Positions 27,084 to 34,612 of a DNA stretch of 34,612 bases are shown one piece after another. The DNA comes from Deltaproteobacteria bacterium (GTDB taxonomy: Bacteria > Myxococcota_A > Bradymonadia > REDH01). A model generated the notes under the pieces. The model made no database searches. It was not told the origin of the DNA and was given only the letters and a program-made list of their open reading frames with translations. The stretch covers positions 1 through 34,612 of the forward strand of contig REDH01000033.1 in NCBI GenBank assembly GCA_007693585.1, read 5' to 3'. Every line of letters begins with the position of its first letter. Within the stretch, counting starts at the first letter, position 1. Made by a program: the position numbers and the translations under genes.

Positions 27084-29192
27084 CTACCAGATCCGCACGC
27101 GCTCCTCCGGCGGGAGGAAGAGCGCATGGTCCTCCGTGACCCCGAACGCGTCGTACCAGGCGTCGAGGTTTCGGACGACGCCGAGGACCCGGTACCGGCC
27201 CGGGCTGTGAGGGCCGTTGACGAGCTGCTGTCGGAGGGCGTCGTCCCGGAACAGGGTTCGCCAGACCTGGGCCCAGGCGAGGAAGAAGCGCTGATCCCCG
27301 GTGAAGCCGTCGATGACGGGCGCCTCTCCGTCGGGGTAGGTGACCGCGACGTGGTTGCGGTAGGCGACGTAGGCCATCTGCATGCCGCCGAGGTCGCCGA
27401 TGTTCTCCCCCATGGTCAGCCGGCCGATGATGCAGAGGTCGTCGATCGGGCAGAACTCCTCGTACTGGGCGCCGAGCCGAGCGGCGGCTTCCTCGAAGCG
27501 GGCGTTGGTCTCCTCGGTCCACCAGTCCCGGATCCGTCCCTCGGCGTCGAAGCGGCGTCCCTGGTCATCGAACCCATGTCCGATCTCGTGGCCGATCACG
27601 GCGCCGATGGCGCCGTAGTTGATGGCGGCGTCGGCCTCGGGGTCGAAGAAGGGCGCCTGGAGGATCCCCGCGGGGAAGGTGATCTGGTTCATGAGGGGGT
27701 GGTAGCTGGCGTTGACGATCTGGGGGGGCCAGCTCCAGCGGCGCCTGTCGACCGGGTGCGGAAACCGCTCGACCAGGTCGTTCCAGCGGTGCTCTGCCAG
27801 CCGCAGGCGGTTTCCGAAGTGATCCTCCGGATCGATCACGAGACCCTCGTAGGTGTCCCATATCTCCGGGTATCCGATACGGGACTCGAAGGTGGAGAGC
27901 TTCGCGAGGGCTTCCGCCCGGGTAGGCTCGTCCATCCACGGGAGGGTCTCGAGGCGTCCGCGGAAGCCGACGATGAGGTTGTCGACGAGCTCCTCCATCA
28001 TGGCGCGGGAGGCGGGCGGGAAGTGCCGTGCCACGTACTCCTGGCCGACGGCGTGTCCGAGGGAGAAGCCCACCAGCTCCGTCCCGCGCCGGTCGCGCGG
28101 TCGCATCTCTTCGGTGCCAGCGAGGGTGCGCGAAAAGAAGTCGAACCGCGCCTGGTCGAACGCGCGGGGCAGCCAGCTCGCACGATCGCTGAGGGTCCGG
28201 AAGGTCATCCAGTCGCGAAGGGTGTCGAGGTCGGCGGCGGCCACATGCGCACCGGCTGCGGCGATGGCGCTGGGCTGCGCCACGATCACGGACTCGGCGC
28301 TGCCGAGGCCCCGCAGCTCGAGCGTCCGGAGGAGGTCGAGGGCGGGGGCGAGCTCGGCGAGCGCCTCCCGGTCGAGCACATTGTAGGTCTCCGACACCTG
28401 ACGGGAGCGTTCCCGGGTCCAGTGGTCCTCGGCGATCGCCGTCTCGAAGGCGAGAATCCGGCGGGCGCGGGAGCCGTCATCCTCGATGCCCGCCAGGTCA
28501 TGAAGCCGCCCGATATACTCGAGGTAGGCCTCCCGGTACTCGGCAAAGCGCTCGGCGGGATCGAGGTAGTACTCCCGGTTGGGCATGCCGAGCCCGCTCT
28601 GCCCCATGCGCACGGCGTAGACGGTGGGATCCGCAGGATCGGGGGAGATGCTCGTCCAGTAGACGGAGGGGAGATGAATGTCGGCCATGAGGGCGGCGAG
28701 TTCATCGTGGTCCTCGGCAGCGGCGATGCGTTCGAGGAGAGGGCGGATCGGGTCGAGGCCCGACTCCTCGATGGCCTCCTCGTCCATCCAGCTCGCGTAG
28801 AGGTCGCCGATGAGCTGGTTGTTGCTGCCGGGCTCTCCGCCCAGTTCGCTCGCATCCAGAATGATGCGGTTGACGTGCTCTTCGGCCTCGAGGGAGAGCA
28901 TGTCGAACACGCCGTAGCGCGCGCGATCCGCCGGAATCTCGGTCTCCCGTTCCCACGTCCCGTTGGCGAACCGGTAGAAGTCGTCGCCGGGAACGACATC
29001 CCGGTCCATGCCGGCCAGGTCGAAGCCGAAGGTGCCGAAGCGGGGGCCGGCGGGGGTGGTCTCCCCGACGGCCATGTCGTCCGCAGGGTCTTCCGCTGCG
29101 GGGGCGGGGCTCGACTCCGGCGCCCGGGCGCTGGACGCTCCGCAGGCCACGAGGAGGAGAGCAGAGGCAAGTACACACAGCCGATGCAGCAT
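27084..29192 (-). CDS. M13-family (neprilysin/PepO-like) metalloendopeptidase lipoprotein
   Basis: The 702-aa zinc peptidase starts at ATG 29192 with GGAG 11 nt upstream; the frame extends to 29297 without purpose. A signal with LLLVAC marks it as a lipoprotein, followed by an Ala/Pro/Ser linker. The N-terminal M13 domain starts at FGFDLAGMDRDVVPGDDFYRFANGTW. The catalytic domain has the substrate-binding VNASYHPLMNQITFPAGILQ, HEIGH (His535, Glu536, His539), and ENIGD (Glu596 the third zinc ligand, Asp600). It ends in PPEERVRIW, the usual M13 C-terminus but without the eukaryotic Cys. It should cleave short peptides outside the cytoplasm. It is divergent from an S9 peptidase, so the two probably degrade peptides together. 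Confidence 0.95.
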   Translation of the reverse strand: MLHRLCVLASALLLVACGASSARAPESSPAPAAEDPADDMAVGETTPAGPRFGTFGFDLAGMDRDVVPGDDFYRFANGTWERETEIPADRARYGVFDMLSLEAEEHVNRIILDASELGGEPGSNNQLIGDLYASWMDEEAIEESGLDPIRPLLERIAAAEDHDELAALMADIHLPSVYWTSISPDPADPTVYAVRMGQSGLGMPNREYYLDPAERFAEYREAYLEYIGRLHDLAGIEDDGSRARRILAFETAIAEDHWTRERSRQVSETYNVLDREALAELAPALDLLRTLELRGLGSAESVIVAQPSAIAAAGAHVAAADLDTLRDWMTFRTLSDRASWLPRAFDQARFDFFSRTLAGTEEMRPRDRRGTELVGFSLGHAVGQEYVARHFPPASRAMMEELVDNLIVGFRGRLETLPWMDEPTRAEALAKLSTFESRIGYPEIWDTYEGLVIDPEDHFGNRLRLAEHRWNDLVERFPHPVDRRRWSWPPQIVNASYHPLMNQITFPAGILQAPFFDPEADAAINYGAIGAVIGHEIGHGFDDQGRRFDAEGRIRDWWTEETNARFEEAAARLGAQYEEFCPIDDLCIIGRLTMGENIGDLGGMQMAYVAYRNHVAVTYPDGEAPVIDGFTGDQRFFLAWAQVWRTLFRDDALRQQLVNGPHSPGRYRVLGVVRNLDAWYDAFGVTEDHALFLPPEERVRIW

Positions 29193-29365
29193 CACGCGCA
29201 GCTCCGGTTTCCGGGGGGACCCACCGCCGGGGCTTCCCCTGTCATCGAAAGGCCGAGCGCGCAAGCCGCTGCTGGCCAGATGCGACAGTCCAGCCACCGC
29301 TGCCCCACCCCTGCACCCGGCCGTTGCTCCCCCGCCGTGACTCCGCCGCCGACCCGGTTCCCGGG

Positions 29366-29462
29366 CCCCGTTGACGGCGGAGCACGCCGGTCGCCACCCC
29401 GATCTCCGCGTCGGTCACGGGACGGGGTGGCCACGCCCCCGTTGACGGCGGGAGCACGCCGG
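29366..29462. repeat. Near-identical 25/26-bp direct repeats in the divergent peptidase gap
   Basis: CCCCGTTGACGGCGGAGCACGCCGG at 29366-29390 recurs at 29437-29462 with one extra G, starting 71 bp later. Both contain TTGACG, and the second forms the candidate promoter of the S9 peptidase gene. Short stretches near 29328-29350 resemble part of the unit. The rest of the 29193-29507 gap holds no gene. Confidence 0.65.
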
Positions 29463-29470
29463 GGAATGCT
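29442..29470 (+). promoter_or_regulatory. Candidate promoter of the S9 peptidase gene
   Basis: TTGACG (29442-29447, 5/6) is followed after 17 bp by AATGCT (29465-29470, 3/6), 37 bp before ATG 29508. The -35 lies in the second of two direct repeats, so a repressor or activator may bind there. Confidence 0.35.
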
Positions 29471-29507
29471 CCCCGCGGCCCGCACCTCCCCCCGCCCCCG
29501 TGACGCC

Positions 29508-31712
29508 ATGGCCCGACGCCTCCTCTCCCTTCGATGCTCCCCCTCCCCTGTCCTGCCCGTGGTCACCGGGGGGATCGCCGCCGGACTGGTCGGCGCCGTG
29601 CTCGCGGGGTGCGGTGGCCCCCGCACCGCGCCGGCTCCCGCCGAACCAGTCGAGACCCCCGAACCCGCGGACGCCGAGGCGCCCTTCCTGTGGCTCGAGG
29701 ACGTGGACGGCGAGGACGCGCTCGCCTGGGTCCGCGAGCAGAACGAGCGGAGCCTCGCCCGCATCGAGGCCCACCCCCTCTTCGCCCCCATCCGAGAGGA
29801 GGCGCTGGAGGTCCTGACCTCGGACGAAGGGATCCCGTGGCCCACGCTGCGCGGCGGCCAGGTCTACAACTTCTGGCGGGACGCCACGCACGAGCGCGGC
29901 ATCTGGCGCGTCACCTCCCCGGAGGACTACGCGACCGAAGCGCCCGACTGGACCGTCCTGCTCGACGTCGACGCCCTCGCCGAGGAGGAGGACGAGAACT
30001 GGGTGTGGGCCGGGTCCGCCTGCCTCGAACCCGACCACGACCGATGCATCGTCTCCCTCTCGATCGGCGGAGCGGACGCGGCCGTGCGCCGAGAGTTCGA
30101 TCTCCCGAGCCGCACGTTCGTCGAGGACGGCTTCCGGCTGCCCGAGAGCAAGAGCCGCATCGCCTGGCGGGACCGGGACACGGTCTTCCTCGCCCCCGCA
30201 TTCACCGACGACGACATGACCACCTCGGGATACCCGCGGCGGGTGCTCCTGTGGAGCCGCGGCACACCGCGGGAGGACGCCACGCCACTCTTCGAGGGAG
30301 AGCGCGAGGATGTCAGCGTGTGGGGCACGCGCTTCCGCGACGGGGACGAGCCATGGGACCTCGTCGGCCGCGCGCGCACCTTCTTCACCCGCGACTACCA
30401 CCTCCTCCTCGACGACGAGCTCGTCCACGTCCCGATCCCCGACGACGCCGTCCTCGTCGGCATCATGGACCGGCATCTCCTGGTCGAGCTCAAGAGCGAC
30501 TGGACCACCGGTGGCACCACCTTTCCGCAGGGAGCTCTCCTGTCCGCCCCGGTGGAAGGCCTCACCGGCGACGGACTCGTGTTCTCCACGCTCTTCGCCC
30601 CCGGGCCCCGGCAGAGCATCGATCGCATCCTCCGCACGGAGAACACGCTCCTCGTCTCCATCCTCGACAACGTCCGCGCCCGCATCCTCCGCTTCACCCG
30701 CGTCGACGGCGCCTGGCAACAGCACGCCCTCGCCGTGCCCGAACTCGGCACCGTCCGGCTCCTCACCGCCGACGACCGCTCGGACCTCGCCTTCTACCAG
30801 TACGCCGACTTCCTGACCCCACCGTCCGTGGTTCGCCTCGCCGCGGACGAGGATACCCACGAGACCGTCCGCAACGAACCCACCTGGTTCGACGCCGACG
30901 GCATGGCCGTGGAGCAGCGCGAAGCCATCAGCGCCGACGGGACCCGCATCCCCTACTTCCTCGTCACCCCCGCCGGATTCGAACCCCGCGGCACCCACCC
31001 CACCCTCCTCGCCGCCTACGGCGGCTTCGAGATCTCCCGCACCCCCTTCTACTCCGGCGTGATGGGACGCGCATGGCTCGCCCGCGGCGGCGTCTACGTG
31101 GTCGCCAACATCCGCGGCGGCGGCGAGTTCGGCCCCGCCTGGCACCGGGCCGCCCTCCGCGAGAACCGGCAGCGCTCCTTCGACGACCTCATCGCCGTCG
31201 CAGAGACCCTCATCGACAATGGCATCACCTCCCCCGACCACCTCGGCATCCAGGGCGGAAGCAATGGCGGCCTCCTGGTCGGCGCCGTCATGGTCCAGCG
31301 CCCCGAACTCTTCGGAGCCGTCGTCTCCGCCGTGCCCCTCCTCGACATGCTCCGCTACCACCGCCTCCTCGCCGGAGCGAGCTGGATGGCCGAGTACGGA
31401 AACCCCGACGACCCCGAGGACCGCGCCTTCCTCGAGGCCTACTCCCCCCTCCAGAACCTGCGCGCCGACACCACCTACCCCACCCCGTTCATCTGGACCT
31501 CCACCCGCGACGACCGCGTCCACCCCGGACACGCCCGGCGCATGGTGGCCCGAATGCTCGAGCTCGGCCACGACGTCCTCTACTACGAGAACATCGAAGG
31601 CGGACACGGCGGCGCCGCCAACCAGCCCCAGCGCGCCTACATCGCCGCCCTCACCTGGGCCTACCTCTGGAAGCAGCTCGCCGCGGACGGCGCCCTCGAC
31701 GCCGCGGACTGA
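29508..31712 (+). CDS. S9-family prolyl oligopeptidase lipoprotein
   Basis: The 734-aa serine peptidase starts at ATG 29508 (an in-frame ATG at 29466 is possible). Its signal ends in VLAGC and a Pro/Ala/Glu linker follows. The N-terminus of the mature part (PFLWLEDVDGEDALAWVREQN) is the classical S9A beginning, followed by a beta-propeller. The C-terminal alpha/beta hydrolase domain has IRGGGEFGPAWH, the nucleophile in GGSNGG (Ser585), the Asp in DDRVHPGHARRM (Asp668/Asp669) and the His in EGGHGG (His700). It should cut after proline in short peptides. The frame is open far upstream through the antisense of the M13 gene, but that is not coding. Codons are almost all C-ending, unlike the divergent M13 gene. 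Confidence 0.95.
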   Translation: MARRLLSLRCSPSPVLPVVTGGIAAGLVGAVLAGCGGPRTAPAPAEPVETPEPADAEAPFLWLEDVDGEDALAWVREQNERSLARIEAHPLFAPIREEALEVLTSDEGIPWPTLRGGQVYNFWRDATHERGIWRVTSPEDYATEAPDWTVLLDVDALAEEEDENWVWAGSACLEPDHDRCIVSLSIGGADAAVRREFDLPSRTFVEDGFRLPESKSRIAWRDRDTVFLAPAFTDDDMTTSGYPRRVLLWSRGTPREDATPLFEGEREDVSVWGTRFRDGDEPWDLVGRARTFFTRDYHLLLDDELVHVPIPDDAVLVGIMDRHLLVELKSDWTTGGTTFPQGALLSAPVEGLTGDGLVFSTLFAPGPRQSIDRILRTENTLLVSILDNVRARILRFTRVDGAWQQHALAVPELGTVRLLTADDRSDLAFYQYADFLTPPSVVRLAADEDTHETVRNEPTWFDADGMAVEQREAISADGTRIPYFLVTPAGFEPRGTHPTLLAAYGGFEISRTPFYSGVMGRAWLARGGVYVVANIRGGGEFGPAWHRAALRENRQRSFDDLIAVAETLIDNGITSPDHLGIQGGSNGGLLVGAVMVQRPELFGAVVSAVPLLDMLRYHRLLAGASWMAEYGNPDDPEDRAFLEAYSPLQNLRADTTYPTPFIWTSTRDDRVHPGHARRMVARMLELGHDVLYYENIEGGHGGAANQPQRAYIAALTWAYLWKQLAADGALDAAD

Positions 31713-31844
31713 CCGCTGACCGACCCCGTCGCCATGCCTCGCCACGCCTTCATCGCGACGGCACGACGCACCGGCCTTCGAGGCGACACCACCGGACACG
31801 GGGCCGACACGCCTCGCGTGGCGCGACGCGTCTTTCCCCACCGC

Positions 31845-31873
31845 TTGACACCAGCCCCGACCCCGCAAACCTC
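31845..31873 (+). promoter_or_regulatory. Candidate promoter of the hydrolase-like lipoprotein gene
   Basis: A perfect TTGACA (31845-31850) lies 63 bp before ATG 31914. The -10 is poor: AAACCT at 16-bp spacing or AACCTC at 17 bp. The rest of the 31713-31913 gap holds nothing recognisable. Confidence 0.35.
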
Positions 31874-31913
31874 GCTCCGTTCGCCCCCTCCCCTTCCCCT
31901 CACGGTCCTCGCC

Positions 31914-34061
31914 ATGCATCCCACCCCGTCCCGACGCCCCGACCCGCGCCCCGTCCGCGCCCTGGTCGCACTCTCCCTCGCCCTCACCCTCCTGCTCGTC
32001 CTGAGCGCCTGCGGCAGCGACGACGCGAGCGACACGACCGCCGACCCCACCGCGGTACCCTCATCCGCCCCCTCCTCCATCCCCACCGGCATCGGCACCG
32101 GCGACACCACGACCTCTCCGCCGCCCACCTCCGACGAGCCCATCGATCCCAACCCGGACTGCGACCCCCTCGCCCCCTTCGAGTGCGCGATGCCCTGGCC
32201 GAGCAACCTCTACCTCGAGGACGACGCCTCCCGCACCACCGGACACACCCTCGCCTTCGGACCCACGACCCTCCCCGCCAACTGGCAGGGCACCCACGTC
32301 GACCCCTCCGCCTGGCGACGCATGGACGGCTACGGCGTCTCCACCCCGCTGCTCGTCCACTTCCCCAACCTCGACGTCTCCGACATGCCGACAGAGTACA
32401 CCGTCGCCATGTCCATCGAGGACGACGCCCCCATCCTCCTGTACCGCGTCGGGGAGGACGGCTCCCTCGACCGCATCCCCTACTGGGTCGACCTCGACGA
32501 CTGGGACGCCAACCCCGCACGCAAGACCCTCTACATCCGCCCCGGCGTCCTCCTCGAACCCAACACCCGCTACCTCGCCGCCCTGCGCGATCTCCGCGAC
32601 ACCGACGGCAACCCCCAGCCCCGCTCCGCCGCCTTCGACCGGCTCGTCCGCGGCGACACCGCCGAGATCCCCACCCTCGCCAACCGGCAGGACCGCTTCA
32701 ACGACATCTTCGACCTCCTCGAAGGCGAAGGCGTCCCCCGCGACTCCCTCACCCTCGCCTGGGACTTCGTCACCGCCAGCAGCGACACCCTCCACGGACC
32801 CATGCTCCACATGCGCCGCGACGGCCTCGACCGAACCGGAACCCAGGGACCCGAGATCGTCCTCGGCGAACCCGAAGTCACCCCCGACGATGAACACGAA
32901 CACTGGGCATGGGTCCTCCGCGGACACATCGAAGTCCCGGACTACATGGTGCAGGACTCACGCCCCGGCCCCCCCATCGCCGACCCGCCACGCGGATACA
33001 TCTTCCACCTCGGCGAAGACGGCATGCCCACCCCTTCCGGAACCCGCGAGGCGCCCTTCTACATCGGTATCCCCCACAGCGCCATCGATGGCCCCCCACA
33101 CGGACTCGTCCAGTACGGACACGGCTTCTTCGGCACCGCCCGCGGCGCCATCGGCGGCTGGACCCACAACGGACAGCTCGCCAACGAACACAACGTCATC
33201 TTCTTCGGCGGATTCCTCACCGGCATGGCCGAGTTCGACCTCGCCGGCGTCGAGGCCATGATCTTCGACTTCACCTACTTCACCTGGCTCTCCGACCGCG
33301 TCCACCAGGGACTCCTCGAGTGGATCCTCCTCGCCCGCGCCATGAAGGAACGCTTCGGTGACCTCGAACCCATCGTCGAACAGAACGTCTCCATCGACAC
33401 CGACCGCATGTTCTACCTCGGCATCTCCCAGGGCGGCATCTACGGCGCCACCTACATGGCCCTCGCCCCCGACATCGAACGAGGACACCTCGGCGTGCCC
33501 GGACAGAACTACAGCCTCATGGAGCACCGCTCGACCAACTTCGACCAGTTCTTCCTCGGCATCGGACTCGCCTACCCCGGAAGGGCCGCACAGGCCGTAC
33601 TCCTCTCCGCCGCCCAGACCCTCTGGGACCAGACCGACCCGGGCAGCTACTGGCGCCACATCACCGCCGAGCCGTTCGAGGACGGCCCGCCCCGATTCGT
33701 CATCGCCGCCCCCTCCAGGGGAGACCTCCAGGTCTCCACCGTCACCATGGAGGTCGTCGCGCGCTCCAACATCGGCGTGGCCACCATGGAGAACTACGAC
33801 GCCGAACGCGACATCGACCTCGTGGACAAGACCCCCTACCCGCACACCGGATCCGCCATCGTGCTCTACGACTTCGGCTTCGAGTGGCCCGAAGGCGGCC
33901 TCAACCGCCCCCCGAGCTTCAACCGCGACGACGTCGACGCCCACAACGCCCCAAGGCGCAACACCGCCCACAACGAGCAGATGTTCCACTTCTTCGAGAC
34001 CGGAGAAGTCATCGACACCTGCGGCGGAGCGCCCTGCTCCTTCCCGCCGTCCGCCCAGTAA
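31914..34061 (+). CDS. Alpha/beta-hydrolase-like lipoprotein
   Basis: The 715-aa protein starts at ATG 31914 with a lipoprotein signal (LLLVLSAC) and a Thr/Ser/Pro linker. The mature part begins FECAMPWPSNLYL. An Ig/beta-sandwich-like stretch follows (ARKTLYIRPGVLLEPNTRYLAALRDLRD). The second half has an oxyanion-type YGHGFFG (residues 401-407) and a nucleophile elbow GISQGG (Ser505), both fitting a serine hydrolase fold. The final His could be in FGFEWPEGGLNRP...AHNEQMFHF, but I cannot fix the triad. Substrate is unknown; a lipase- or esterase-like role outside the cell is inferred. The frame is open back to 31734 without similarity. Coding ends 49 bp before the hairpin array. Confidence 0.8.
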   Translation: MHPTPSRRPDPRPVRALVALSLALTLLLVLSACGSDDASDTTADPTAVPSSAPSSIPTGIGTGDTTTSPPPTSDEPIDPNPDCDPLAPFECAMPWPSNLYLEDDASRTTGHTLAFGPTTLPANWQGTHVDPSAWRRMDGYGVSTPLLVHFPNLDVSDMPTEYTVAMSIEDDAPILLYRVGEDGSLDRIPYWVDLDDWDANPARKTLYIRPGVLLEPNTRYLAALRDLRDTDGNPQPRSAAFDRLVRGDTAEIPTLANRQDRFNDIFDLLEGEGVPRDSLTLAWDFVTASSDTLHGPMLHMRRDGLDRTGTQGPEIVLGEPEVTPDDEHEHWAWVLRGHIEVPDYMVQDSRPGPPIADPPRGYIFHLGEDGMPTPSGTREAPFYIGIPHSAIDGPPHGLVQYGHGFFGTARGAIGGWTHNGQLANEHNVIFFGGFLTGMAEFDLAGVEAMIFDFTYFTWLSDRVHQGLLEWILLARAMKERFGDLEPIVEQNVSIDTDRMFYLGISQGGIYGATYMALAPDIERGHLGVPGQNYSLMEHRSTNFDQFFLGIGLAYPGRAAQAVLLSAAQTLWDQTDPGSYWRHITAEPFEDGPPRFVIAAPSRGDLQVSTVTMEVVARSNIGVATMENYDAERDIDLVDKTPYPHTGSAIVLYDFGFEWPEGGLNRPPSFNRDDVDAHNAPRRNTAHNEQMFHFFETGEVIDTCGGAPCSFPPSAQ

Positions 34062-34109
34062 CATCCGCCGACAGGACCCGCGCGAGGCACACTCCCCACC
34101 GGGACTGTG

Positions 34110-34480
34110 CGACCCACGAAGAACGCCCCCGGCGCGCCTTGCGCAACAGGGGCGTTCATCCATCCGGACGCGACGTTCCGGACTCGCGACCCACGAAGAA
34201 CTCCCCCGGCGCGCCTTGCGCAACAGGGGCGTTCATCCATCCGGACGCGACGTTCCGGATTGGCGAGCCACGAAAAACGCCCCCGGCGCGCCTTGCGCAA
34301 CAGGGGCGTTCATCCATCCGGACGCAACGTTCCGGATTGGCGATCCACGAAACATGCCCCCGGCGCGGCGTGCGCAACGGGGGCGTTCAGCCGTCCGGAC
34401 GCGACGTTCCGGACTGACGAACCACGAAAAACGCCCCCGGCGCGCCTTGCGCAACGGGGGCGTTCATGCGTCCGGATGAC
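34110..34480. repeat. Five tandem 77-bp hairpin units
   Basis: The unit is anchored by CACGAA at 34115, 34192, 34269, 34346 and 34423, exactly 77 bp apart. Each copy has AACGCCCC (or a close variant) pairing with GGGGCGTT across a GGCGCGCCTTGCGC-type core, then TCCGGACGCGACGTTCCGGA. Copies differ at a few bases, some of which change both stem arms together (A-GGGG to GGGGG). No variable spacers exist, so it is not a CRISPR. It fills the gap between two convergent genes. Confidence 0.9.
34430..34464 (-). terminator. Intrinsic terminator for the minus-strand gene at the right edge
   Basis: In the last array unit AACGCCCCC (34430-34438) pairs with GGGGGCGTT (34456-34464), a 9-bp stem. Read on the minus strand, the stem end and following bases give five T in a row (GTTTTTCG). 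It is 28 bp past the TAA of the minus-strand gene. Other units could act as back-up terminators. Confidence 0.6.
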
Positions 34481-34492
34481 GGGGTCGGGAGT

Positions 34493-34612
34493 TTACTCCT
34501 CGCCGCCGGTCTCCTCGCCGCCAGTCTCTTCGCCGCCGGTCTCGCCGCCGGTCTCACCGCCGGTCTCGCCGCCGGTCTCACCGCCGGTCTCACCGCCCGT
34601 CCCACCGCCGAA
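34493..34612 (-). CDS. C-terminal end of a protein with Thr-Gly-Gly-Glu repeats
   Basis: A minus-strand frame enters from the right edge and ends at TAA 34495-34493. The 39 visible residues are almost wholly TGGE repeats, becoming EETGGEE at the very end. The DNA is a 12-bp tandem repeat with synonymous changes (ACC/ACT/ACG, GAG/GAA), which supports coding. A good intrinsic terminator follows. Other reading frames here give Ala/Val/Arg repeats of no sense. The tail is acidic and flexible; the rest of the protein is outside the window, so no function can be given. Confidence 0.6.
   Translation of the reverse strand, partial: FGGGTGGETGGETGGETGGETGGETGGEETGGEETGGEE

Noticed and set aside
26994-29507. 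Long upstream extension of the S9 peptidase frame through the M13 gene antisense
   Set aside because: It is the shadow of a GC-rich gene. The S9 protein has a complete lipoprotein signal at ATG 29508 and the M13 protein is fully conserved on the other strand.
34110-34480. CRISPR array
   Set aside because: Units are contiguous 77-bp copies without variable spacers, and no cas genes are near.

Overview
The window looks like chromosomal DNA from a very GC-rich Gram-negative bacterium, most likely a myxobacterium or relative (Myxococcota). The reasons are the strong G/C preference at wobble positions, at least eight predicted lipoproteins with a C-G-[S/D/T] start to the mature protein, a Cys-rich/Gly-rich mosaic surface protein, DUF1592/DUF1552-type exported proteins, a carboxyspermidine pathway and a Rieske enzyme of the sterol/steroid oxygenase type. 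This placement is inference. I see no rRNA, tRNA, CRISPR array, transposase or phage gene.

Layout. 1-3087 (+): the end of an unknown gene, then a von Willebrand factor type D (VWD) lipoprotein. 3088-3568: a gap with two hairpin repeats and a tiny Arg-rich ORF. 3569-5293 (+): an AAA-ATPase-like/PD-(D/E)XK protein. 5341-7860 (-): carboxynorspermidine/carboxyspermidine dehydrogenase and decarboxylase, a two-gene polyamine operon. 8102-9100 (+): a Rieske oxygenase. 9368-15493 (+): a tight three-gene operon made of a DUF1592-family lipoprotein with CxxCH, a c-type-heme/Big-domain lipoprotein, and a Tat-exported DUF1552 protein. 15699-16364 (-): a small lipoprotein of uncertain start, lying between two copies of a 46-bp hairpin repeat. 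16795-17988 (-): a fatty acid desaturase. 18202-23876 (+): a co-directional run of membrane diguanylate cyclase, cation diffusion facilitator, unknown protein and PEP carboxylase. 23877-26903 (-): a Cys-rich/beta-helix/Gly-rich lipoprotein that has no stop codon before it runs into the antisense of PEP carboxylase. 27084-29192 (-) and 29508-31712 (+): divergent M13 and S9 peptidase lipoproteins. 31914-34061 (+): an alpha/beta-hydrolase-like lipoprotein. 34110-34480: five tandem 77-bp hairpin units. 34493-34612 (-): the C-terminal end of a gene coding for Thr-Gly-Gly-Glu repeats.

How it fits together. Most of the window encodes the cell envelope: exported lipoproteins, two peptidases, a hydrolase and a lipid desaturase. 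The metabolic islands are polyamine synthesis and anaplerotic PEP carboxylase. The best candidate for an undescribed system is the DUF1592 / heme-c-Big / DUF1552 operon at 9.37-15.49 kb. Other points of note are a PEP carboxylase that appears to lack two of four aspartate-inhibitor residues, several families of structured repeats placed at gene 3' ends, and abrupt switches from C-ending to G-ending codons inside single genes.
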